Positions 15,372-22,822 of a DNA stretch of 22,822 nt are shown piece after piece (position 1 is the first letter of the stretch; each line of letters starts with the position of its first letter). Origin of the DNA: an uncultured Campylobacter sp. (lineage in GTDB: Bacteria > Campylobacterota > Campylobacteria > Campylobacterales > Campylobacteraceae); NCBI GenBank assembly GCA_900772495.1, contig CAAHEJ010000036.1:1-22822 (forward strand), written 5' to 3'. The notes beneath the pieces are model-generated. The model saw only the letters and a list, made by a program, of their open reading frames with translations. It ran no database searches and was not told the DNA's origin. A program made the translations under genes and the position numbers.

Positions 15372-16799
15372 ATGCACGGCAAGATAATGGTATATATCGA
15401 CTCCACAGGGCGTGGAACGGTTATGGATTTGAGAAAAACCTTTTTTGATTTTAACCGCCAAAGTTGGCACGACAAAAAAAGTATCCCAAGTGTAGGTATT
15501 TTTGTTGAATTCAGCGCAGACTCCACCAACCGCATTACCAGCATAAAGCCATCTAAATACCAAGAATTCAAAGAAGGCGACTTTTTTTCAGAGAGCGATT
15601 TTTGGCGCACGGAGAGTGATTTTGAGCTTGAAAATGTAGAGCAGGCAAAGCGTGCAGAGTATGTTACACAGCTTTACCGCACGACTGATTTTAACACACT
15701 TGACCACATACCCTTGTCAGTTACCATTCCACAAGCCATTCAAAATTACTTTAAAGATGAATTGCTTGCCGTAGATAGCCTTAAAGACAATATGGAGGCG
15801 CTTGAAAAAAAACCACCGCTTGTTTTGAACTATTTTATCTTTAAAAAATTCGTTACCAAAGCCCTTGATACCTTACTTTATATGGATAATTCTATAAATC
15901 AAGGGCAATTTTCTAACATTAGAAATATCACAACTAGGCTTGAAGCCTCATACAATGATATGAAAGATAAGCAAAAAAATCTCAACATTACGCGCATTTT
16001 TAATGAGAATTTTTTGCCCACGCAGTGTTATTATCAAGCTTTGCTTATAGCTATTGATACGCGTAAAAACCGCATAAAAAACGCGCAATTTCAACTAAGA
16101 AGCGCGAGAATGGAAATCAACTTTGAAACCCAAAAACCAAAGCCAAACAAAGAAAGGATAGACTCTCGCAAGGAAAAAATCATCAAGCTTACTGAGGAAA
16201 TGACAGAGGTTCAAAAAAGCATAGAAAGGCTTGAAAACTTAAAAGAAGGCTTTTTGACACGCAATAGCAAAGCTTTTGAACAAGGTTTTAAACTTGCAAG
16301 AGAGCGGCTTTTTCAGCGAATTGCTAGCGGACTTGACTTGTGTGCGACTATCACTGATGTGAAAATTTGGACTCTTTCTTTAAGCTCCACAGGGCTTAGA
16401 AATTCATACTTTGCAAAAGATAACATTTACAATTCTTTTTGCACTTTTGCCTTTGCGGAGCTGTATTTAAGTAGGCTTGATAAGTATTTACTCTCAGAAA
16501 ACGACCAAAGACTTTACTCTTATGTGCAAAATGTCATCAAACAATACCGCAAAAAATTTCTCATCGTCAGCTCTGATGAGGAGCTTATCACGGATTTGAA
16601 AATCAAATTTTTTGAGTTAAGCCCTTATAATCTTGTCAAATTTGCAATGAAAGAGGTGAATTTTCAACAAATGATGAGAGATGAAACTTTTGATATGGTA
16701 TATGTCGATGAAAACACGGCGTGGGAGAGTGCAGCCGACATCATCTTAAAGGGCAAAGAGCTTGACAGATATGGACGGACAAAATTTAAAGTGCTTTAA
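15372..16799 (+). CDS. Cold-shock-like domain protein with coiled coil and receiver-like C-terminus
   Basis: 475 aa; I do not recognise a named protein. Residues 1-62 fit a degenerate cold-shock OB fold: MHGKIMVYIDSTGRGTV, then TFFDFNRQSW in the RNP2 position, IPSVGIFVEFSAD and NRITSIKP. The RNP1 aromatics are largely lost. Residues about 62-230 are mixed helical. Residues about 230-300 are Lys/Glu-rich and probably coiled coil (RKEKIIKLTEEMTEVQKSIE). Residues about 394-450 resemble a receiver domain. KKFLIVSSDEE matches strand 1 with its acidic pocket, and FDMVYVDENT has Asp446 where the phosphoacceptor Asp sits. The domain is short, and the conserved Thr/Ser and Lys were not found. The product is inferred to be a cytoplasmic nucleic-acid-binding regulator. 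It is monocistronic and followed by the 6S-like RNA. Confidence 0.75.
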   Translation: MHGKIMVYIDSTGRGTVMDLRKTFFDFNRQSWHDKKSIPSVGIFVEFSADSTNRITSIKPSKYQEFKEGDFFSESDFWRTESDFELENVEQAKRAEYVTQLYRTTDFNTLDHIPLSVTIPQAIQNYFKDELLAVDSLKDNMEALEKKPPLVLNYFIFKKFVTKALDTLLYMDNSINQGQFSNIRNITTRLEASYNDMKDKQKNLNITRIFNENFLPTQCYYQALLIAIDTRKNRIKNAQFQLRSARMEINFETQKPKPNKERIDSRKEKIIKLTEEMTEVQKSIERLENLKEGFLTRNSKAFEQGFKLARERLFQRIASGLDLCATITDVKIWTLSLSSTGLRNSYFAKDNIYNSFCTFAFAELYLSRLDKYLLSENDQRLYSYVQNVIKQYRKKFLIVSSDEELITDLKIKFFELSPYNLVKFAMKEVNFQQMMRDETFDMVYVDENTAWESAADIILKGKELDRYGRTKFKVL

Positions 16800-16821
16800 C
16801 CAAACATTTAGGAAAAATTGC

Positions 16822-16827
16822 TATAAT
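16822..16827 (+). promoter_or_regulatory. -10 box of the 6S-like RNA
   Basis: TATAAT in the context TTGCTATAATGCCC, immediately after the preceding gene. It predicts a start near 16834. Confidence 0.65.
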
Positions 16828-16833
16828 GCCCTT

Positions 16834-17026
16834 TGCCTGAGTGGCTCGATACAAGTGTTTCTTGGTCCAACACATTACTTTTTACTGCGATTTGTGCTGT
16901 TACACCGTGTCTGTGGGGTCGTTTGAGTCTTGCAAAAGGCGAGAACTTGCAGCCTTTAAGGACAGCCTAGCGGTATCTTTGACTTTTTGGGGTCAAATAC
17001 GCACTCACGACCATTTGGGCTTTTTT
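16834..17026 (+). ncRNA. ssrS: Probable 6S RNA
   Basis: This roughly 190-nt transcript is bounded by a good -10 box and a TTTTTT run at 17021-17026. Its two ends can pair: TGAGTG (16838-16843) with CACTCA (17002-17007), and GCC (16835-16837) with GGC just before the T-run. Internally TCTTGC-AAAAG-GCGAGA forms an apical hairpin. TTTGAC...GTCAAA (about 16977-16998) gives a second hairpin on the 3' side. A long rod with closed ends suits 6S RNA, which binds sigma-70 RNA polymerase. Location upstream of purD also fits what I recall of epsilonproteobacterial 6S genes. No protein-like frame with a start signal exists here. I could not align it to a covariance model, so another small RNA remains possible. 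Confidence 0.55.
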
Positions 17027-17037
17027 GGTGATTTGGA

Positions 17038-17100
17038 GCAAATTTAGCTTTTTGGCTGAATTTAAGCGAAAAGAGCTTAAACTCAGCTTGCAAATTTAGC
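17038..17100 (+). repeat. Hairpin flanked by 11-bp direct repeats, upstream of purD
   Basis: GCAAATTTAGC occurs at 17038-17048 and 17090-17100. Between the copies, GCTGAATTTAAGC (17055-17067) and GCTTAAACTCAGC (17075-17087) form a 13-bp stem with one mismatch and loop GAAAAGA. It may attenuate or process readthrough from the 6S-like RNA into purD. A related 14-nt word, TTTGGAGCAAATTT, is present at 17032-17045 and 17123-17136, where the second copy supplies the purD ribosome binding site. Confidence 0.5.
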
Positions 17101-17138
17101 CTAAACGCTAAAAATTCATCATTTTGGAGCAAATTTCA

Positions 17139-18389
17139 ATGAAAATTTTGATTTTAGGTAGCGGGGCGCGTGAGTTTTCCATAGCTTTGGCGATAAGGCG
17201 CGAAGATGATAGGGCTGAGTTTTTTTTCGCCCCGGGCAATGGAGCGACAAGCAAACTTGGCACAAATGTAAATTTAACGGACATTAGCGAGCTAACAGCC
17301 TTTGCAAAGGCTGAAAAAATCGACTTGTGTATAGTAGGAAGTGAAGATTTTTTGGCTCGTGGGGTTGTCGATAGCTTTGAAAAGGCGAATTTAGCTATAT
17401 TTGGACCTACAAAAGCCGCCGCACAGCTTGAAAGCTCAAAAGCCTTTATGAAAGAATTTTTGCAAAGACACCACATAAAAACAGCGAAATTTTTAAACAC
17501 CGATGATTTAGGCATTGCAAGCGAGTTTATCCGCTCATTAAACGCTCCCATAGTTGTTAAGGCTGATGGGCTTTGCGCAGGCAAAGGTGTCATCATCGCT
17601 CAAAGCGTTGATGAAGCCATAAACGCCGCAAAAGATATGTTAAGCGGAGCAAGTTTTGGCGAAGCGGGCAAGCGCGTGGTGATTGAGGAATTTTTAGACG
17701 GCTTTGAGTTAAGCATTTTCGCCCTTTGCGATGGCAAGGATTTCGTGCTTTTGCCCGCCGCACAAGACCACAAGAAACTAAAAGACAAGGACAAGGGACC
17801 AAACACAGGCGGAATGGGCGCTTACGCCCCAAGCCCGCTTGCAAGTGATGAGCTTTTAGAGACTATCAAAAAAGACATTATCGCGCCCACTTTGGCGGGA
17901 ATGCGCGCTGAAAACAACGAATTTAAGGGCGTTTTGTTCGCAGGGCTGATGATAGTGCGCGGCGTGCCTTATGTTTTAGAGTTTAATGTGCGCTTTGGCG
18001 ACCCAGAATGCGAAGTGCTGATGCCACTCATCAAAAATCCGCTCGAAATTCTGCTTGCTTGCACGAAACAAAGGCTCGCGCAAGTTGAAATTCAGCTTTT
18101 GCAAGAATTTGCTGTGGGCGTGGTTTGTGCAAGTGAAAACTACCCTTACAAAGGCTCGCCGAAGGCTGAAATTTCACTTGGCGAAGTGCCGCAAAATACG
18201 CATTTGTCCTTTGCTGGCGTGAGTGCGGAAAATGGCAAACTCTACGCCACAGGCGGACGAGTGCTCGTGTGCGTGGGACTTGGAGCGACTTTAAAAAGCG
18301 CGCAGCAAAATGCTTATAAACTTTGCGAAAATGTGAAATTTGCGGGCAAGCAAAACCGCACAGATATAGCGTATCAGGCTTTAAAATGA
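17139..18389 (+). CDS. purD: Phosphoribosylamine-glycine ligase (GAR synthetase)
   Basis: PurD joins glycine to 5-phosphoribosylamine using ATP, the second step of purine synthesis, in the cytoplasm. The 416-aa product is of normal length. It shows the N-terminal nucleotide-binding motif MKILILGSGAREFSIALAIR, the ATP-grasp segment VVKADGLCAGKGVI, PNTGGMGAYAP and the metal/ATP site EFNVRFGDPECEVLMP. The usual GGREH is GAREF here. The ATG at 17139 is chosen because GGAG lies 9 nt upstream; a TTG at 17124 would add five residues and consume that site. The gene opens a run of four coupled genes and overlaps the next one by 4 nt (ATGA). It may also be reached by readthrough from the 6S-like RNA. 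Confidence 0.95.
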   Translation: MKILILGSGAREFSIALAIRREDDRAEFFFAPGNGATSKLGTNVNLTDISELTAFAKAEKIDLCIVGSEDFLARGVVDSFEKANLAIFGPTKAAAQLESSKAFMKEFLQRHHIKTAKFLNTDDLGIASEFIRSLNAPIVVKADGLCAGKGVIIAQSVDEAINAAKDMLSGASFGEAGKRVVIEEFLDGFELSIFALCDGKDFVLLPAAQDHKKLKDKDKGPNTGGMGAYAPSPLASDELLETIKKDIIAPTLAGMRAENNEFKGVLFAGLMIVRGVPYVLEFNVRFGDPECEVLMPLIKNPLEILLACTKQRLAQVEIQLLQEFAVGVVCASENYPYKGSPKAEISLGEVPQNTHLSFAGVSAENGKLYATGGRVLVCVGLGATLKSAQQNAYKLCENVKFAGKQNRTDIAYQALK

Positions 18390-18694
18390 AAAATAGCGAC
18401 TTGTTTTTTTGGTTCTTTTTTGCCTTGCGTGCTTGGGCGTGGAGTTTGAAAAAAGCTCAAAGCGCGTGCGCATTTTGCCTTTTTTCACGCAAAAGCCACG
18501 CAAAGGCGTTTTGCTTTGATAAATTTAAAGCAAAATGCGCTAGGTGCGTGCTTGCTTTATCAAATGCGCCACAAAAACGCCCTTTCATCGCAAATTTCAG
18601 TCTAAATTTCACGCAAATTTTTGTAAATTCAGCTAAATTCTTGCCAAATTTCACTCGAAATTCAACAAATTCACATTTTAAGGCTTATCGATGA
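18386..18694 (+). CDS. Small Cys-containing hypothetical protein between purD and the RDD gene
   Basis: 102 aa. The ATG overlaps the purD stop by 4 nt and the TGA overlaps the RDD gene start by 4 nt, so both joints look translationally coupled. This is the main reason to believe the gene. The product begins MKNSDLFFWFFFALRAWAWS. It has two CxxC pairs (CAFC at 28-31, CARC at 51-54) plus Cys43 among basic residues, which might bind a metal. Residues 69-98 (NFSLNFTQIFVNSAKFLPNF and onward) come from AAATTT-rich DNA and look like a low-complexity tail. Small genes occupy this position in other Campylobacterales as I recall, but I cannot name a family. A 65-codon frame on the opposite strand has no support. 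Confidence 0.55.
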   Translation: MKNSDLFFWFFFALRAWAWSLKKAQSACAFCLFSRKSHAKAFCFDKFKAKCARCVLALSNAPQKRPFIANFSLNFTQIFVNSAKFLPNFTRNSTNSHFKAYR

Positions 18695-19140
18695 ACGAAA
18701 CATTAAAAAAATTAGAGCGCGAAAATATCCGCCTTGCGAGCTTTCCTAAACGCGTTTTAGCTTACATTATCGACAATCTCATCATCTCAGCTATCATTTT
18801 AGCTATTTTTGCTGATGAGTTGATGGGTTTTGATGACTTAACGCAAATCCAAATGCTGATGGCTAACTTTTTTGGCGGAATTTTGCTCTTGCAGTTTGCT
18901 TATGACTTTGTTTTTACCTTTCTTTACGGCGCAACGCTTGGAAAAATGGCGTGCAAAATCAGCATCGTGGGTGAGAGCAGCCTATACAAGCCAAATATCA
19001 CGCAAAGTGCCATTAGAGCGGGCGTGAAGCGTTTGAGCGATGCGGCTTTTATGCTCGGTTTTGCGTGGGCTTTGGGAAATGACTTGCGAAAAGCGTGGGA
19101 AGATTACGCTGCTAAAACCTTGGTGATAGAACTTGCATAA
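18691..19140 (+). CDS. RDD family inner-membrane protein
   Basis: 149 aa with an RDD domain. ASFPKRVLAYIIDNLIIS (about 16-33) contains the first-helix R...D signature, GATLGKMACKISIV (about 85-98) is the conserved loop, and KAWEDYAAKTLVI closes the domain. Two to three membrane helices are predicted by eye. RDD proteins are of varied or unknown function, some linked to ion transport. Its position between purD and lptD with short overlaps on both sides suggests co-translation only, not a shared pathway. Confidence 0.88.
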   Translation: MNETLKKLERENIRLASFPKRVLAYIIDNLIISAIILAIFADELMGFDDLTQIQMLMANFFGGILLLQFAYDFVFTFLYGATLGKMACKISIVGESSLYKPNITQSAIRAGVKRLSDAAFMLGFAWALGNDLRKAWEDYAAKTLVIELA

Positions 19141-21319
19141 ATTTACGCTCACTCGAATTTTGCTTTTTTTAAGCGTGCTTTTGGGCTTTTTAAACGCTGA
19201 GCAAGTGGATTTTTACGCAAATGACTTGCAAAAAAACGGCGAGCTGGTTGAAGCAAATTCAAGCGTTTTAATCTTTTCCAACAACTATCTCATCAGTGCT
19301 GACAGGGCTGAATTCAACGAAACAAGCCGCGATGTCGAGCTTTTTGGCGAAGTGAGCGTGCTGCGCAATCAAAACGAGCGTTTTAACTCTTGCTACGCAA
19401 AGGTAAATTTAGACGGCGATAGAGCGAGTTTTAAGGACTTTTTTTTTGCTGACAACAAAATGGAAGTGTGGTTTCAAAGCGGGCAAAGCGACTTAAATTC
19501 CACGCTTTTTCTCAGCAAAGACTCCACCGTTTCAAGCTGCAATGTGCATAATCCTGACTGGAAAATCCGCTTTTCCACAGGCGAGCTTGACAGGACGAAC
19601 AACTACTTGCACCTTTACAACGCAAGACTTTATGTTAAAGATGCGCCCGTTTTTTATGTGCCTTATCTTGGTTTTAGCCTTGATACTTCGCGCAAAAGCG
19701 GGCTTTTAATCCCCGAGTTTGAATTCAACCGAGATGATGGCTTTTACTACAATCAGCCCTTGTTTTTAGCCTTTTATGATGAGTGGGATTTAGAGTATCG
19801 CCAGCAAATTCGGGTAAATCGCGGTATAGGTGGCTACGCAACGCTGCGTTTTATGGACTCGCCGCATTCTAGCGGGGCTTTAAATGGTGGTATTTTTAGA
19901 GAACGGGCGGATTATTATGAGAGAGAAGGGCTTAAAAACCAGCTCCACAAAGGCATAGAGCTGCGCTACACGCGCCAAAGCCTTTTTAAAAGCTTGTTTG
20001 ATTTGGGAGAGCATATACAAGAAGGCGTTTGGATAGATGGCATTTACTTAAATGATGTGGATTATTTGAATTTAGAAGCGCGGAATTTTAGGGATTTGAC
20101 TTCGCTTGTTACTTCTGAATTCAGCTATTTTATCGCTAATGAAAACAACTACCTAGCCACATACGCCAAATACTACATAGACACGGCAAAGCTCAACAAC
20201 AAAGACACGCTCCAAGAGCTGCCAAGCGTGCAGTATCACCGCTTTTTGAGCGGGATTTTGCGCAATTACATTCAGTATTCTTTTGATGCGACTTTCAACC
20301 GCTACACGCGCGAAGTGGGCGTGGGCGCAAATGTCGCAAATTTCAATCTACCGCTGAATTTTCATTTGGAGCTTTTTGATGATTTTTTGCAGTTTAAATT
20401 CAGCGAAAAGCTCTATGGCTCTTTTGTCGGCTATACGCGCCACGCTATAAAAAGCGAGCATTTGCTCCGCAACTACCACGAATTCACGCTTTACACCGAG
20501 CTTGCCAAACCTTATGATAGCTTTTATCACACCATTCATTTTAGCGCAAACTACCTAATGGACGGCGTTAGCAAGGGCGAGATAACGCAAAATTTCTTAA
20601 ATTTTGACGAAGAAGAAGAGAGTTTGAGCGTCAAAGCCGTGCAGTTTTTCTACAACGACAAGGGCGAAAAAAAATTCAAACAACGAGCTCAGCTAGCCTA
20701 TGACACGCAAACGATGAAATTTAGCCAGCTCAAACATTTAGCGCAATACTTTTTTACCCCAAATGTCGCTTTAAGCAACGAAAGCATCTACTCCAAAGAG
20801 CAGCAAAGATGGACTAAAAGCATAAGCAGCCTTGAAATCGCTTTGCGAAAATTTAACTTCAACTTTTCGCACGCCTACAAATACGACTTTAACGAATTCA
20901 TCAAACAAGACTTAAACACGCTTGAAAAGCACAGCTTCATCGGGGCGAGCGCTGATTATACCTACAACATAAACTATAAATTCATCGCAGGAGCGTGGTT
21001 TGACACGCAAAGAGCGCATTTAAACGCTTGGGAAGTGGGCTACACTTATCAACGCAAATGCTGGAACTACTCGCTCATCTACAAAGAACGCACCGACCCG
21101 CAGCTCACAAGTGCTGGTATCAGCGCTAAACGCAAAAACGGCGTGTATTTTAGCTTTAACTTTTACCCTGTGGGCGGCGTGCGCTATGACTTGTCCTTGC
21201 GCGAAAACACAAGTGCTGTGGGTAGTGGGTATGGCACAAGCAGCACAAAAGTAAGCACTTCTAGCTCATCAAGCGGAGCAAGTGGCGGTAGCAGCGGCAC
21301 TAGCGGCGGAGTGGATTAA
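19133..21319 (+). CDS. lptD: LPS-assembly protein LptD (OstA/Imp)
   Basis: The outer-membrane beta-barrel that, with LptE, inserts lipopolysaccharide into the outer leaflet. The 728-aa product has a signal peptide (MHKFTLTRILLFLSVLLGFLNA, then EQV). An OstA/LptA-like jellyroll of about 100 residues follows (ADRAEFNETSRDVELFGEV), then CNVHNPDWKIR and the family hallmark APVFYVPYLGFSLDTSRKSG before the barrel. The start is TTG at 19133-19135, inside the end of the RDD gene (8-nt overlap), with only a weak GGTGA upstream. The last about 37 residues (21206-21316) form a Ser/Gly/Thr tail beyond the probable final strand (GVRYDLSLRE). This is unusual because barrel proteins normally end on an aromatic strand. 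Confidence 0.9.
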   Translation: MHKFTLTRILLFLSVLLGFLNAEQVDFYANDLQKNGELVEANSSVLIFSNNYLISADRAEFNETSRDVELFGEVSVLRNQNERFNSCYAKVNLDGDRASFKDFFFADNKMEVWFQSGQSDLNSTLFLSKDSTVSSCNVHNPDWKIRFSTGELDRTNNYLHLYNARLYVKDAPVFYVPYLGFSLDTSRKSGLLIPEFEFNRDDGFYYNQPLFLAFYDEWDLEYRQQIRVNRGIGGYATLRFMDSPHSSGALNGGIFRERADYYEREGLKNQLHKGIELRYTRQSLFKSLFDLGEHIQEGVWIDGIYLNDVDYLNLEARNFRDLTSLVTSEFSYFIANENNYLATYAKYYIDTAKLNNKDTLQELPSVQYHRFLSGILRNYIQYSFDATFNRYTREVGVGANVANFNLPLNFHLELFDDFLQFKFSEKLYGSFVGYTRHAIKSEHLLRNYHEFTLYTELAKPYDSFYHTIHFSANYLMDGVSKGEITQNFLNFDEEEESLSVKAVQFFYNDKGEKKFKQRAQLAYDTQTMKFSQLKHLAQYFFTPNVALSNESIYSKEQQRWTKSISSLEIALRKFNFNFSHAYKYDFNEFIKQDLNTLEKHSFIGASADYTYNINYKFIAGAWFDTQRAHLNAWEVGYTYQRKCWNYSLIYKERTDPQLTSAGISAKRKNGVYFSFNFYPVGGVRYDLSLRENTSAVGSGYGTSSTKVSTSSSSSGASGGSSGTSGGVD

Positions 21320-21352
21320 ATTTATCAAAACAAAGCGAAGTTAAAACAAATT

Positions 21353-21358
21353 TATAGT
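21353..21358 (+). promoter_or_regulatory. Possible -10 box of pnp
   Basis: TATAGT in the 68-nt gap after lptD, followed by the AAAGGA ribosome binding site at 21376-21381. No terminator for the lptD operon is visible, so pnp may also be transcribed by readthrough. Confidence 0.4.
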
Positions 21359-21387
21359 AAAATTCATAAAAATTTAAAGGAAAATTT

Positions 21388-22822
21388 ATGCAATACACTA
21401 TCGAACTCAACAATCACAGCGAAATTTTCGATGTGGATAAGGTCGCTAAGCAAGCAGCTGGTGCTGTTTTGTTAAGGCAAGGCAAAAGCGTGGTTTTAGC
21501 CACAGTCGCCCACGAGGACAAGCCTGTGGAGGAGGATTTTTTGCCCTTAACGGTGCAATATATCGAAAAAGCCTACGCAGCAGGGCGAATCCCCGGTGGC
21601 TACATAAAGCGCGAAACCAAGCCAAGCGACAGCGAAACGCTCACAGCGCGTATCATCGACAGAAGTTTGCGCCCGCTTTTCCCAAAGGGCTACGCTTATC
21701 CTACTCAAATCGTGGTGCTGGTGCTTTCGTGCGATAGTGAAGTGGATTTGCAAGTGATGAGCCTAAATGCCGCAAGTGTTGCGCTGTATCTTAGCGACAT
21801 ACCGATGAAAGCCCCTGTTTGTGGCGTGCGCATCGCAAGAATCAACGATGAATTTAAGCTCAATCCCACAAACACGGAACTTAAAAAATCAACCCTTGAT
21901 TTGTTTGTCTCTGGCGTGAAAGATGAGCTTTTGATGATAGAAATGCGCGCCCTGCCAAGTGAGGGCGAGTTTATCCCTGTGGTTGCACCTTTTGCGGGCA
22001 TTGACGGGCAGAGCATTCAAAATATGAACGAGTTGAGCGAGGATGAGATAGTAAATGCCCTAAATTTAGCCCAAAAAGCCATAGAAAACGGCTCAAACGC
22101 TTACGAAGAAGCATTTAGCAAACACAGAAAAAGTGGCGAATTCGAGCTAAAAGAAGAAAATGAAAATGAGCAAATCATCAAATTCATCGAGCAAAACTAC
22201 ATTGCAAAGGTGCGCGAGGCTATCACGCAAATGGCAAAAAGTGAGCGAGCGAGCGAGCTGAATAAAATCGCCAAAGAAATCGTAAATTTAGAGCTTGCCG
22301 AGCAAAACGAATGGGACGAGGAAGCAGTGAGCAAGGCTTTAAACAAGGTTAAACGCCAAATCGTGCGCTCACTCATCATCAACGAGGGCATTCGTGCGGA
22401 CGGACGCGCCTTAAACGAAGTGCGCCCCATCAGCATAGAAACAAATATCTTGCCAAACGCTCACGGCTCTTGTCTTTTCACGCGCGGACAAACGCAAGCC
22501 CTTGTCGTAGCGACATTAGGCAGTGAAAATGACGCTCAAATGTCTGATTTGCTTACCGAAACGGGCGCACACGCTGAAAGATTTATGGTGAATTACAATT
22601 TTCCCGGCTTTTCAGTGGGCGAGGCAAGCCCGATAAAAGCACCGGGCAGGCGTGAGCTAGGACACGGAAACCTTGCAAAAAGGGCGTTGTATCCAAGTGT
22701 CGATGAGGCTTATCCCTATGTTATCCGCCTTGTGAGCGAAATTTTAGAAAGCAACGGCAGCAGTTCAATGGCTACGGTGTGTGGCGGTTCGCTTGCGTTG
22801 CGAGCGGCTGGGGTTGAGAGCA
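21388..22822 (+). CDS. pnp: Polyribonucleotide nucleotidyltransferase (PNPase), N-terminal part
   Basis: PNPase degrades RNA 3'-5' by phosphorolysis as a trimer in the cytoplasm. The visible 478 codons cover the first RNase PH domain (GRIPGGYIKRETKPSDSE and IIDRSLRPLFP). They also cover the all-helical linker (KRQIVRSLIINEGIRADGR) and the start of the second, catalytic PH domain (FTRGQTQALV, GEASPIKAPGRRELGHGNLA). The rest of the second PH domain and the KH and S1 RNA-binding domains lie beyond the window. The ATG at 21388 is preceded by AAAGGA. Confidence 0.97.
   Translation, partial: MQYTIELNNHSEIFDVDKVAKQAAGAVLLRQGKSVVLATVAHEDKPVEEDFLPLTVQYIEKAYAAGRIPGGYIKRETKPSDSETLTARIIDRSLRPLFPKGYAYPTQIVVLVLSCDSEVDLQVMSLNAASVALYLSDIPMKAPVCGVRIARINDEFKLNPTNTELKKSTLDLFVSGVKDELLMIEMRALPSEGEFIPVVAPFAGIDGQSIQNMNELSEDEIVNALNLAQKAIENGSNAYEEAFSKHRKSGEFELKEENENEQIIKFIEQNYIAKVREAITQMAKSERASELNKIAKEIVNLELAEQNEWDEEAVSKALNKVKRQIVRSLIINEGIRADGRALNEVRPISIETNILPNAHGSCLFTRGQTQALVVATLGSENDAQMSDLLTETGAHAERFMVNYNFPGFSVGEASPIKAPGRRELGHGNLAKRALYPSVDEAYPYVIRLVSEILESNGSSSMATVCGGSLALRAAGVES

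Noticed and set aside
16841..17047. Open frame of 68 codons over the RNA upstream of purD.
   Set aside because: No start signal; the region has promoter, structure and T-run of an RNA gene, and composition is not protein-like.
1..22822. CRISPR array, IS element, integrase, attachment site or phage genes.
   Set aside because: No regularly spaced repeats, transposase or recombinase motifs were seen. The tRNA cluster has no duplicated tRNA 3' end suggesting island insertion.

Overview
The window looks like chromosome of a Campylobacterales (epsilonproteobacterial) bacterium with a higher GC content than Campylobacter jejuni or Helicobacter pylori. The evidence is the gene order purD - small gene - RDD gene - lptD - pnp (which I recall from Campylobacter and Helicobacter genomes), AAGGA-type ribosome binding sites, TATAAT -10 boxes mostly without a clear -35, frequent TTG/GTG starts, and very abundant AAATTT words. 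Genus cannot be settled by reading alone.

Layout. (1) 1-1046, minus: start of a TonB-dependent outer-membrane receptor with an unusual Lys/Ala/Thr-rich segment behind its signal peptide. Its long upstream region (to 1629) holds two perfect palindromes and an A13 tract. (2) 1630-4793, plus: an M16 peptidase-family protein lacking the zinc motif, overlapped by recG, which carries a single in-frame TAA. (3) 4790-7068, minus: an Npt/TlcC-like transporter and an MFS transporter broken by an internal deletion plus frameshift. (4) 7326-9150, minus: a DUF2157 membrane protein coupled to a GDYXXLXY protein, lying directly behind a five-gene tRNA cluster (9168-9754; order Lys-TTT, Glu-like, Val, Asp, Lys-CTT) that has a textbook TTGACA-17-TATAAT promoter. 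The Glu-like tRNA has a damaged anticodon stem and anticodon CTC. (5) 10135-15113, minus: a two-gene operon for a BadF/HgdC-type ATPase (two ATPase modules fused to an HgdB-like part, 1152 aa) and a separate HgdB-like 507-aa protein, joined by an ATGA overlap. This is a candidate ATP-driven low-potential electron-transfer system with unknown substrate. (6) 15372-16799, plus: a protein with a cold-shock-like N-terminus, a coiled coil and a degenerate receiver-like C-terminus, divergent from (5) across a 12-bp inverted repeat. (7) 16834-22822, plus: a probable 6S RNA, a hairpin between direct repeats, then purD, a small Cys-containing protein gene, an RDD membrane protein gene and lptD, all joined by short overlaps, then pnp (cut by the window end).

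The genes serve ordinary housekeeping (purine synthesis, LPS export, RNA decay, fork repair) plus one poorly characterised module, the ATPase/HgdB pair with the divergent cold-shock/receiver-like protein. A theme across the window is degenerate AAATTT-rich low-complexity DNA. It fills spacers and also appears as Asn/Ser/Leu/Phe-rich insertions or tails inside recG, the ATPase gene and the small gene after purD. No CRISPR array, insertion sequence, integrase or phage gene was seen.
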